The notes below the pieces were generated by a model. The model did no database searches. It saw only the letters and a program-made list of their open reading frames with translations, and had not been told where the DNA came from. A stretch of DNA of 64,000 bases, from the NCBI GenBank assembly GCA_029224185.1, contig CM055193.1:22892059-22956058 (forward strand), written 5' to 3'. Within the stretch, counting starts at the first letter, position 1; every line of letters starts with the position of its first letter. The translations under genes and the position numbers were made by a program. Shown here in pieces: positions 44,801-57,400 of this stretch. The stretch comes from Karalla daura. Taxonomy: Eukaryota > Chordata > Actinopteri > Chaetodontiformes > Leiognathidae.

Positions 44801-47800
44801 CCTAATTCGTGGGTTTGGGCTCGCTCGCTCGGGGTCGGGATCTCGGCCAAAACGACAGGTCCGGGGTGGTCGTTTTTTTCACTTTCGGCGAGCTTTAATA
44901 TCTCAGCTCCAGGATCAAATCCGGCCTCGGGATTGCTTTTTCCAGTGAGCGTGGGCCACCCCGGAGGCGGCTCACACCCCAAATGGTGGGTTTGGGCTCG
45001 CTCGCTCGGGGTCGGGATCTCGGCCAAAACGACAGGTCCGGGGTGGTCGTTTTTTTCACTTTCGGCGAGCTTTAATATCTCAGCTCCAGGATCAAATCCG
45101 GCCTCGGGATTGCTTTTTCCAGTGAGCGTGGGCCACCCCGGAGGCGGCTCACACCCCAAATGGTGGGTTTGTGCTCGCTTGCTCGGGGTCGGGATCTCGG
45201 CCAAAACGACAGGTCCGGGGTGGTCGTTTTTTTCACTTTCGGCGAGCTTTAATATCTCAGCTCCAGGATCAAATCCGGCCTCGGGATTGCTTTTTCCAGT
45301 GAGCGTGGGCCACCCCGGAGGCGGCTCACACCCCAAATGGTGGGTTTGGGCTCGCTCGCTCGGGGTCGGGATCTCGGCCAAAACGACAGGTCCGGGGTGG
45401 TCGTTTTTTTCACTTTCGGCGAGCTTTAATATCTCAGCTCCAGGATCAAATCCGGCCTCGGGATTGCTTTTTCCAGTGAGCGTGGGCCACCCCGGAGGCG
45501 GCTCACACCCCAAATGGTGGGTTTGTGCTCGCTTGCTCGGGGTCGGGATCTCGGCCAAAACGACAGGTCCGGGGTGGTCGTTTTTTTCACTTTCGGCGAG
45601 CTTTAATATCTCAGCTCCAGGATCAAATCCGGCCTCGGGATTGCTTTTTCCAGTGAGCGTGGGCCACCCCGGAGGCGGCTCACACCCCAAATGGTGGGTT
45701 TGGGCTCGCTCGCTCGGGGTCGGGATCTCGGCCAAAACGACAGGTCCGGGGTGGTCGTTTTTTTCACTTTCGGCGAGCTTTAATATCTCAGCTCCAGGAT
45801 CAAATCCGGCCTCGGGATTGCTTTTTCCAGTGAGCGTGGGCCACCCCGGAGGCAGCTCACACCCTAATTCGTGGGTTTTGGCTCGCTCGCTCGGGGTCGG
45901 GATCTCGGCCAAAACGACAGGTCCGGGGTGGTCGTTTTTTTCACTTTCGGCGAGCTTTAATATCTCAGCTCCAGGATCAAATCCGGCCTCGGGATTGCTT
46001 TTTCCAGTGAGCGTGGGCCACCCCGGAGGCAGCTCACACCCTAATTCGTGGGTTTTGGCTCGCTCGCTCGGGGTCGGGATCTCGGCCAAAACGACAGGTC
46101 CGGGGTGGTCGTTTTTTTCACTTTCGGCGAGCTTTAATATCTCAGCTCCAGGATCAAATCCGGCCTCGGGATTGCTTTTTCCAGTGAGCGTGGGCCACCC
46201 CGGAGGCGGCTCACACCCCAAATGGTGGGTTTGGGCTCGCTCGCTCGGGGTCGGGATCTCGGCCAAAACGACAGGTCCGGGGTGGTCGTTTTTTTCACTT
46301 TCGGCGAGCTTTAATATCTCAGCTCCAGGATCAAATCCGGCCTCGGGATTGCTTTTTCCAGTGAGCGTGGGCCACCCCGGAGGCGGCTCACACCCCAAAT
46401 GGTGGGTTTGGGCTCGCTCGCTCGGGGTCGGGATCTCGGCCAAAACGACAGGTCCGGGGTGGTCGTTTTTTTCACTTTCGGCGAGCTTTAATATCTCAGC
46501 TCCAGGATCAAATCCGGCCTCGGATTGCTTTTTCCAGTGAGCGTGGGCCACCCCGGAGGCAGCTCACACCCTAATTCATGGGTTTGGGCTCGCTCGCTCG
46601 GGGTCGGGATCTCGGCCAAAACGACAGGTCCGGGGTGGTCGTTTTTTTCACTTTCGGCGAGCTTTAATATCTCAGCTCCAGGATCAAATCCGGCCTCGGG
46701 ATTGCTTTTTCCAGTGAGCGTGGGCCACCCCGGGGGCGGCTCACACCCCAAATGGTGGGTTTGGGCTCGCTCGCTCGGGGTCGGGATCTCGGCCAAAACG
46801 ACAGGTCCGGGGTGGTCGTTTTTTTCACTTTCGGCGAGCTTTAATATCTCAGCTCCAGGATCAAATCCGGCCTCGGGATTGCTTTTTCCAGTGAGCGTGG
46901 GCCACCCCGGAGGCGGCTCACACCCCAAATGGTGGGTTTGGGCTCGCTCGCTCGGGGTCGGGATCTCGGCCAAAACGACAGGTCCGGGGTGGTCGTTTTT
47001 TTCACTTTCGGCGAGCTTTAATATCTCAGCTCCAGGATCAAATCCGGCCTCGGGATTGCTTTTTCCAGTGAGCGTGGGCCACCCCGGAGGCGGCTCACAC
47101 CCCAAATGGTGGGTTTGGGCTCGCTCGCTCGGGGTCGGGATCTCGGCCAAAACGACAGGTCCGGGGTGGTCGTTTTTTTCACTTTCGGCGAGCTTTAATA
47201 TCTCAGCTCCAGGATCAAATCCGGCCTCGGATTGCTTTTTCCAGTGAGCGTGGGCCACCCCGGAGGCAGCTCACACCCTAATTCATGGGTTTGGGCTCGC
47301 TCGCTCGGGGTCGGGATCTCGGCCAAAACGACAGGTCCGGGGTGGTTGTTTTTTTCACTTTCGGCGAGCTTTAATATCTCAGCTCCAGGATCAAATCCGG
47401 CCTCGGGATTGCTTTTTCCAGTGAGCGTGGGCCACCCCGGAAGCGGCTCACACCCTAATTCGTGGGTTTGGGCTCGCTCGCTCGGGGTCGGGATCTCGGC
47501 CAAAACGACAGGTCCGGGGTGGTCGTTTTTTTCACTTTCGGCGAGCTTTAATATCTCAGCTCCAGGATCAAATCCGGCCTCGGGATTGCTTTTTCCAGTG
47601 AGCGTGGGCCACCCCGGAGGCAGCTCACACCCTAATTCGTGGGTTTTGGCTCGCTCGCTCGGGGTCGGGATCTCGGCCAAAACGACAGGTCCGGGGTGGT
47701 CGTTTTTTTCACTTTCGGCGAGCTTTAATATCTCAGCTCCAGGATCAAATCCGGCCTCGGGATTGCTTTTTCCAGTGAGCGTGGGCCACCCCGGAGGCAG

Positions 47801-50800
47801 CTCACACCCTAATTCGTGGGTTTTGGCTCGCTCGCTCGGGGTCGGGATCTCGGCCAAAACGACAGGTCCGGGGTGGTCGTTTTTTTCACTTTCGGCGAGC
47901 TTTAATATCTCAGCTCCAGGATCAAATCCGGCCTCGGGATTGCTTTTTCCAGTGAGCGTGGGCCACCCCGGAGGCGGCTCACACCCCAAATGGTGGGTTT
48001 GGGCTCGCTCGCTCGGGGTCGGGATCTCGGCCAAAACGACAGGTCCGGGGTGGTCGTTTTTTTCACTTTCGGCGAGCTTTAATATCTCAGCTCCAGGATC
48101 AAATCCGGCCTCGGGATTGCTTTTTCCAGTGAGCGTGGGCCACCCCGGAGGCGGCTCACACCCCAAATGGTGGGTTTGGGCTCGCTCGCTCGGGGTCGGG
48201 ATCTCGGCCAAAACGACAGGTCCGGGGTGGTCGTTTTTTTCACTTTCGGCGAGCTTTAATATCTCAGCTCCAGGATCAAATCCGGCCTCGGATTGCTTTT
48301 TCCAGTGAGCGTGGGCCACCCCGGAGGCAGCTCACACCCTAATTCATGGGTTTGGGCTCGCTCGCTCGGGGTCGGGATCTCGGCCAAAACGACAGGTCCG
48401 GGGTGGTCGTTTTTTTCACTTTCGGCGAGCTTTAATATCTCAGCTCCAGGATCAAATCCGGCCTCGGGATTGCTTTTTCCAGTGAGCGTGGGCCACCCCG
48501 GGGGCGGCTCACACCCCAAATGGTGGGTTTGGGCTCGCTCGCTCGGGGTCGGGATCTCGGCCAAAACGACAGGTCCGGGGTGGTTGTTTTTTTCACTTTC
48601 GGCGAGCTTTAATATCTCAGCTCCAGGATCAAATCCGGCCTCGGGATTGCTTTTTCCAGTGAGCGTGGGCCACCCCGGAAGCGGCTCACACCCTAATTCG
48701 TGGGTTTGGGCTCGCTCGCTCGGGGTCGGGATCTCGGCCAAAACGACAGGTCCGGGGTGGTCGTTTTTTTCACTTTCGGCGAGCTTTAATATCTCAGCTC
48801 CAGGATCAAATCCGGCCTCGGGATTGCTTTTTCCAGTGAGCGTGGGCCACCCCGGAGGCAGCTCACACCCTAATTCGTGGGTTTGGGCTCGCTCGCTCGG
48901 GGTCGGGATCTCGGCCAAAACGACAGGTCCGGGGTGGTCGTTTTTTTCACTTTCGGCGAGCTTTAATATCTCAGCTCCAGGATCAAATCCGGCCTCGGGA
49001 TTGCTTTTTCCAGTGAGCGTGGGCCACCCCGGAGGCGGCTCACACCCTAATTCGTGGGTTTGGGCTCGCTCGCTCGGGGTCGGGATCTCGGCCAAAACGA
49101 CAGGTCCGGGGTGGTCGTTTTTTTCACTTTCGGCGAGCTTTAATATCTCAGCTCCAGGATCAAATCCGGCCTCGGATTGCTTTTTCCAGTGAGCGTGGGC
49201 CACCCCGGAGGCAGCTCACACCCTAATTCGTGGGTTTGGGCTCGCTCGCTCGGGGTCGGGATCTCGGCCAAAACGACAGGTCCGGGGTGGTCGTTTTTTT
49301 CACTTTCGGCGAGCTTTAATATCTCAGCTCCAGGATCAAATCCGGCCTCGGGATTGCTTTTTCCAGTGAGCGTGGGCCACCCCGGGGGCGGCTCACACCC
49401 CAAATGGTGGGTTTGGGCTCGCTCGCTCGGGGTCGGGATCTCGGCCAAAACGACAGGTCCGGGGTGGTCGTTTTTTTCACTTTCGGCGAGCTTTAATATC
49501 TCAGCTCCAGGATCAAATCCGGCCTCGGGATTGCTTTTTCCAGTGAGCGTGGGCCACCCCGGAGGCGGCTCACACCCTAATTCGTGGGTTTCGGCTCGCT
49601 CGCTCGGGGTCGGGATCTCGGCCAAAACGACAGGTCCGGGGTGGTCGTTTTTTTCACTTTCGGCGAGCTTTAATATCTCAGCTCCAGGATCAAATCCGGC
49701 CTCGGGATTGCTTTTTCCAGTGAGCGTGGGCCACCCCGGAGGCGGCTCACACCCCAAATGGTGGGTTTGGGCTCGCTCGCTCGGGGTCGGGATCTCGGCC
49801 AAAACGACAGGTCCGGGGTGGTCGTTTTTTTCACTTTCGGCGAGCTTTAATATCTCAGCTCCAGGATCAAATCCGGCCTCGGGATTGCTTTTTTCAGTGA
49901 GCGTGGGCCACCCCGGAGGCAGCTCACACCCTAATTCGTGAGTTTGGGCTCGCTCGCTCGGGGTCGGGATCTCGGCCAAAACGACAGGTCCGGGGTGGTC
50001 GTTTTTTTCACTTTCGGCGAGCTTTAATATCTCAGCTCCAGGATCAAATCCGGCCTCGGGATTGCTTTTTCCAGTGAGCGTGGGCCACCCCGGAGGCGGC
50101 TCACACCCTAATTCGTGGGTTTGGGCTCGCTCGCTCGGGGTCGGGATCTCGGCCAAAACGACAGGTCCGGGGTGGTCGTTTTTTTCACTTTCGGCGAGCT
50201 TTAATATCTCAGCTCCAGGATCAAATCCGGCCTCGGGATTGCTTTTTCCAGTGAGCGTGGGCCACCCCGGAGGCGGCTCACACCCCAAATGGTGGGTTTG
50301 GGCTCGCTCGCTCGGGGTCGGGATCTCGGCCAAAACGACAGGTCCGGGGTGGTCGTTTTTTTCACTTTCGGCGAGCTTTAATATCTCAGCTCCAGGATCA
50401 AATCCGGCCTCGGGATTGCTTTTTCCAGTGAGCGTGGGCCACCCCGGAGGCGGCTCACACCCCAAATGGTGGGTTTGGGCTCGCTCGCTCGGGGTCGGGA
50501 TCTCGGCCAAAACGACAGGTCCGGGGTGGTCGTTTTTTTCACTTTCGGCGAGCTTTAATATCTCAGCTCCAGGATCAAATCCGGCCTCGGGATTGCTTTT
50601 TCCAGTGAGCGTGGGCCACCCCGGAGGCGGCTCACACCCCAAATGGTGGGTTTGGGCTCGCTCGCTCGGGGTCGGGATCTCGGCCAAAACGACAGGTCCG
50701 GGGTGGTCGTTTTTTTCACTTTCGGCGAGCTTTAATATCTCAGCTCCAGGATCAAATCCGGCCTCGGATTGCTTTTTCCAGTGAGCGTGGGCCACCCCGG

Positions 50801-53800
50801 AGGCAGCTCACACCCTAATTCATGGGTTTGGGCTCGCTCGCTCGGGGTCGGGATCTCGGCCAAAACGACAGGTCCGGGGTGGTCGTTTTTTTCACTTTCG
50901 GCGAGCTTTAATATCTCAGCTCCAGGATCAAATCCGGCCTCGGGATTGCTTTTTCAAGTGAGCGTGGGCCACCCCGGGGGCGGCTCACACCCCAAATGGT
51001 GGGTTTGGGCTCGCTCGCTCGGGGTCGGGATCTCGGCCAAAACGACAGGTCCGGGGTGGTCGTTTTTTTCACTTTCGGCGAGCTTTAATATCTCAGCTCC
51101 AGGATCAAAGCCGGCCTCGGGATTGCTTTTTCCAGTGAGCGTGGGCCACCCCGGAGGCGGCTCACACCCCAAATGGTGGGTTTGGGCTCGCTCGCTCGGG
51201 GTCGGGATCTCGGCCAAAACGACAGGTCCGGGGTGGTCGTTTTTTTCACTTTCGGCGAGCTTTAATATCTCAGCTCCAGGATCAAATCCGGCCTCGGGAT
51301 TGCTTTTTCCAGTGAGCGTGGGCCACCCCGGAGGCGGCTCACACCCTAATTCGTGGGTTTGGGCTCGCTCGCTCGGGGTCGGGATCTCGGCCAAAACGAC
51401 AGGTCCGGGGTGGTCGTTTTTTTCACTTTCGGCGAGCTTTAATATCTCAGCTCCAGGATCAAATCCGGCCTCGGGATTGCTTTTTCCAGTGAGCGTGGGC
51501 CACCCCGGAGGCGGCTCACACCCCAAATGGTGGGTTTGGGCTCGCTCGCTCGGGGTCGGGATCTCGGCCAAAACGACAGGTCCGGGGTGGTCGTTTTTTT
51601 CACTTTCGGCGAGCTTTAATATCTCAGCTCCAGGATCAAATCCGGCCTCGGGATTGCTTTTTCCAGTGAGCGTGGGCCACCCCGGAGGCGGCTCACACCC
51701 CAAATGGTGGGTTTGGGCTCGCTCGCTCGGGGTCGGGATCTCGGCCAAAACGACAGGTCCGGGGTGGTCGTTTTTTTCACTTTCGGCGAGCTTTAATATC
51801 TCAGCTCCAGGATCAAATCCGGCCTCGGGATTGCTTTTTCCAGTGAGCGTGGGCCACCCCGGAGGCGGCTCACACCCCAAATGGTGGGTTTGGGCTCGCT
51901 CGCTCGGGGTCGGGATCTCGGCAAAAACGACAGGTCCGGGGTGGTCGTTTTTTTCACTTTCGGCGAGCTTTAATATCTCAGCTCCAGGATCAAATCCGGC
52001 CTCGGATTGCTTTTTCCAGTGAGCGTGGGCCACCCCGGAGGCAGCTCACACCCTAATTCATGGGTTTGGGCTCGCTCGCTCGGGGTCGGGATCTCGGCCA
52101 AAACGACAGGTCCGGGGTGGTCGTTTTTTTCACTTTCGGCGAGCTTTAATATCTCAGCTCCAGGATCAAATCCGGCCTCGGGATTGCTTTTTCAAGTGAG
52201 CGTGGGCCACCCCGGGGGCGGCTCACACCCCAAATGGTGGGTTTGGGCTCGCTCGCTCGGGGTCGGGATCTCGGCCAAAACGACAGGTCCGGGGTGGTTG
52301 TTTTTTTCACTTTCGGCGAGCTTTAATATCTCAGCTCCAGGATCAAATCCGGCCTCGGGATTGCTTTTTCCAGTGAGCGTGGGCCACCCCGGAAGCGGCT
52401 CACACCCTAATTCGTGGGTTTGGGCTCGCTCGCTCGGGGTCGAGATCTCGGCCAAAACGACAGGTCCGGGGTGGTCGTTTTTTTCACTTTCGGCGAGCTT
52501 TAATATCTCAGCTCCAGGATCAAATCCGGCCTCGGGATTGCTTTTTCCAGTGAGCGTGGGCCACCCCGGAGGCAGCTCACACCCTAATTCGTGGGTTTGG
52601 GCTCGCTCGCTCGGGGTCGGGATCTCGGCCAAAACGACAGGTCCGGGGTGGTCGTTTTTTTCACTTTCGGCGAGCTTTAATATCTCAGCTCCAGGATCAA
52701 ATCCGGCCTCGGGATTGCTTTTTCCAGTGAGCGTGGGCCACCCCGGAGGCGGCTCACACCCTAATTCGTGGGTTTGGGCTCGCTCGCTCGGGGTCGGGAT
52801 CTCGGCCAAAACGACAGGTCCGGGGTGGTCGTTTTTTTCACTTTCGGCGAGCTTTAATATCTCAGCTCCAGGATCAAATCCGGCCTCGGATTGCTTTTTC
52901 CAGTGAGCGTGGGCCACCCCGGAGGCAGCTCACACCCTAATTCGTGGGTTTGGGCTCGCTCGCTCGGGGTCGGGATCTCGGCCAAAACGACAGGTCCGGG
53001 GTGGTCGTTTTTTTCACTTTCGGCGAGCTTTAATATCTCAGCTCCAGGATCAAATCCGGCCTCGGGATTGCTTTTTCCAGTGAGCGTGGGCCACCCCGGG
53101 GGCGGCTCACACCCCAAATGGTGGGTTTGGGCTCGCTCGCTCGGGGTCGGGATCTCGGCCAAAACGACAGGTCCGGGGTGGTCGTTTTTTTCACTTTCGG
53201 CGAGCTTTAATATCTCAGCTCCAGGATCAAATCCGGCCTCGGGATTGCTTTTTCCAGTGAGCGTGGGCCACCCCGGAGGCGGCTCACACCCTAATTCGTG
53301 GGTTTGGGCTCGCTCGCTCGGGGTCGGGATCTCGGCCAAAACGACAGGTCCGGGGTGGTCGTTTTTTTCACTTTCGGCGAGCTTTAATATCTCAGCTCCA
53401 GGATCAAATCCGGCCTCGGGATTGCTTTTTCCAGTGAGCGTGGGCCACCCCGGAGGCGGCTCACACCCCAAATGGTGGGTTTGGGCTCGCTCGCTCGGGG
53501 TCGGGATCTTGGCCAAAACGACAGGTCCGGGGTGGTCGTTTTTTTCACTTTCGGCGAGCTTTAATATCTCAGCTCCAGGATCAAATCCGGCCTCGGGATT
53601 GCTTTTTTCAGTGAGCGTGGGCCACCCCGGAGGCAGCTCACACCCTAATTCGTGGGTTTGGGCTCGCTCGCTCGGGGTCGGGATCTCGGCCAAAACGACA
53701 GGTCCGGGGTGGTCATTTTTTTCACTTTCGGCGAGCTTTAATATCTCAGCTCCAGGATCAAATCCGGCCTCGGGATTGCTTTTTCCAGTGAGCGTGGGCC

Positions 53801-54482
53801 ACCCCGGAGGCAGCTCACACCCTAATTCGTGGGTTTTGGCTCGCTCGCTCGGGGTCGGGATCTCGGCCAAAACGACAGGTCCGGGGTGGTCGTTTTTTTC
53901 ACTTTCGGCGAGCTTTAATATCTCAGCTCCAGGATCAAATCCGGCCTCGGGATTGCTTTTTCCAGTGAGCGTGGGCCACCCCGGAGGCGGCTCACACCCC
54001 AAATGGTGGGTTTGGGCTCGCTCGCTCGGGGTCGGGATCTCGGCCAAAACGACAGGTCCGGGGTGGTCGTTTTTTTCACTTTCGGCGAGCTTTAATATCT
54101 CAGCTCCAGGATCAAATCCGGCCTCGGGATTGCTTTTTCCAGTGAGCGTGGGCCACCCCGGAGGCGGCTCACACCCCAAATGGTGGGTTTGTGCTCGCTT
54201 GCTCGGGGTCGGGATCTCGGCCAAAACGACAGGTCCGGGGTGGTCGTTTTTTTCACTTTCGGCGAGCTTTAATATCTCAGCTCCAGGATCAAATCCGGCC
54301 TCGGGATTGCTTTTTCCAGTGAGCGTGGGCCACCCCGGAGGCGGCTCACACCCTAATTCGTGGGTTTGGGCTCGCTCGCTCGGGGTCGGGATCTCGGCCA
54401 AAACGACAGGTCCGGGGTGGTCGTTTTTTTCACTTTCGGCGAGCTTTAATATCTCAGCTCCAGGATCAAATCCGGCCTCGGA

Positions 54483-57400
54483 TTGCTTTTTCCAGTGAGC
54501 GTGGGCCACCCCGGAGGCAGCTCACACCCTAATTCGTGGGTTTGGGCTCGCTCGCTCGGGGTCGGGATCTCGGCCAAAACGACAGGTCCGGGGTGGTCGT
54601 TTTTTTCACTTTCGGCGAGCTTTAATATCTCAGCTCCAGGATCAAATCCGGCCTCGGGATTGCTTTTTCCAGTGAGCGTGGGCCACCCCGGGGGCGGCTC
54701 ACACCCCAAATGGTGGGTTTGGGCTCGCTCGCTCGGGGTCGGGATCTCGGCCAAAACGACAGGTCCGGGGTGGTCGTTTTTTTCACTTTCGGCGAGCTTT
54801 AATATCTCAGCTCCAGGATCAAATCCGGCCTCGGGATTGCTTTTTCCAGTGAGCGTGGGCCACCCCGGAGGCGGCTCACACCCTAATTCGTGGGTTTGGG
54901 CTCGCTCGCTCGGGGTCGGGATCTCGGCCAAAACGACAGGTCCGGGGTGGTCGTTTTTTTCACTTTCGGCGAGCTTTAATATCTCAGCTCCAGGATCAAA
55001 TCCGGCCTCGGGATTGCTTTTTCCAGTGAGCGTGGGCCACCCCGGAGGCGGCTCACACCCCAAATGGTGGGTTTGGGCTCGCTCGCTCGGGGTCGGGATC
55101 TTGGCCAAAACGACAGGTCCGGGGTGGTCGTTTTTTTCACTTTCGGCGAGCTTTAATATCTCAGCTCCAGGATCAAATCCGGCCTCGGGATTGCTTTTTT
55201 CAGTGAGCGTGGGCCACCCCGGAGGCAGCTCACACCCTAATTCGTGGGTTTGGGCTCGCTCGCTCGGGGTCGGGATCTCGGCCAAAACGACAGGTCCGGG
55301 GTGGTCATTTTTTTCACTTTCGGCGAGCTTTAATATCTCAGCTCCAGGATCAAATCCGGCCTCGGGATTGCTTTTTCCAGTGAGCGTGGGCCACCCCGGA
55401 GGCAGCTCACACCCTAATTCGTGGGTTTTGGCTCGCTCGCTCGGGGTCGGGATCTCGGCCAAAACGACAGGTCCGGGGTGGTCGTTTTTTTCACTTTCGG
55501 CGAGCTTTAATATCTCAGCTCCAGGATCAAATCCGGCCTCGGGATTGCTTTTTCCAGTGAGCGTGGGCCACCCCGGAGGCGGCTCACACCCCAAATGGTG
55601 GGTTTGGGCTCGCTCGCTCGGGGTCGGGATCTCGGCCAAAACGACAGGTCCGGGGTGGTCGTTTTTTTCACTTTCGGCGAGCTTTAATATCTCAGCTCCA
55701 GGATCAAATCCGGCCTCGGGATTGCTTTTTCCAGTGAGCGTGGGCCACCCCGGAGGCGGCTCACACCCCAAATGGTGGGTTTGTGCTCGCTTGCTCGGGG
55801 TCGGGATCTCGGCCAAAACGACAGGTCCGGGGTGGTCGTTTTTTTCACTTTCGGCGAGCTTTAATATCTCAGCTCCAGGATCAAATCCGGCCTCGGGATT
55901 GCTTTTTCCAGTGAGCGTGGGCCACCCCGGAGGCGGCTCACACCCCAAATGGTGGGTTTGGGCTCGCTCGCTCGGGGTCGGGATCTCGGCCAAAACGACA
56001 GGTCCGGGGTGGTCGTTTTTTTCACTTTCGGCGAGCTTTAATATCTCAGCTCCAGGATCAAATCCGGCCTCGGGATTGCTTTTTCCAGTGAGCGTGGGCC
56101 ACCCCGGAGGCAGCTCACACCCTAATTCGTGGGTTTTGGCTCGCTCGCTCGGGGTCGGGATCTCGGCCAAAACGACAGGTCCGGGGTGGTCGTTTTTTTC
56201 ACTTTCGGCGAGCTTTAATATCTCAGCTCCAGGATCAAATCCGGCCTCGGGATTGCTTTTTCCAGTGAGCGTGGGCCACCCCGGAGGCAGCTCACACCCT
56301 AATTCGTGGGTTTTGGCTCGCTCGCTCGGGGTCGGGATCTCGGCCAAAACGACAGGTCCGGGGTGGTCGTTTTTTTCACTTTCGGCGAGCTTTAATATCT
56401 CAGCTCCAGGATCAAATCCGGCCTCGGGATTGCTTTTTCCAGTGAGCGTGGGCCACCCCGGAGGCGGCTCACACCCCAAATGGTGGGTTTGGGCTCGCTC
56501 GCTCGGGGTCGGGATCTCGGCCAAAACGACAGGTCCGGGGTGGTCGTTTTTTTCACTTTCGGCGAGCTTTAATATCTCAGCTCCAGGATCAAATCCGGCC
56601 TCGGGATTGCTTTTTCCAGTGAGCGTGGGCCACCCCGGAGGCGGCTCACACCCCAAATGGTGGGTTTGGGCTCGCTCGCTCGGGGTCGGGATCTCGGCCA
56701 AAACGACAGGTCCGGGGTGGTCGTTTTTTTCACTTTCGGCGAGCTTTAATATCTCAGCTCCAGGATCAAATCCGGCCTCGGATTGCTTTTTCCAGTGAGC
56801 GTGGGCAACCCCGGAGGCAGCTCACACCCTAATTCATGGGTTTGGGCTCGCTCGCTCGGGGTCGGGATCTCGGCCAAAACGACAGGTCCGGGGTGGTCGT
56901 TTTTTTCACTTTCGGCGAGCTTTAATATCTCAGCTCCAGGATCAAATCCGGCCTCGGGATTGCTTTTTCCAGTGAGCGTGGGCCACCCCGGGGGCGGCTC
57001 ACACCCCAAATGGTGGGTTTGGGCTCGCTCGCTCGGGGTCGGGATCTCGGCCAAAACGACAGGTCCGGGGTGGTTGTTTTTTTCACTTTCGGCGAGCTTT
57101 AATATCTCAGCTCCAGGATCAAATCCGGCCTCGGGATTGCTTTTTCCAGTGAGCGTGGGCCACCCCGGAAGCGGCTCACACCCTAATTCGTGGGTTTGGG
57201 CTCGCTCGCTCGGGGTCGAGATCTCGGCCAAAACGACAGGTCCGGGGTGGTCGTTTTTTTCACTTTCGGCGAGCTTTAATATCTCAGCTCCAGGATCAAA
57301 TCCGGCCTCGGGATTGCTTTTTCCAGTGAGCGTGGGCCACCCCGGAGGCAGCTCACACCCTAATTCGTGGGTTTGGGCTCGCTCGCTCGGGGTCGGGATC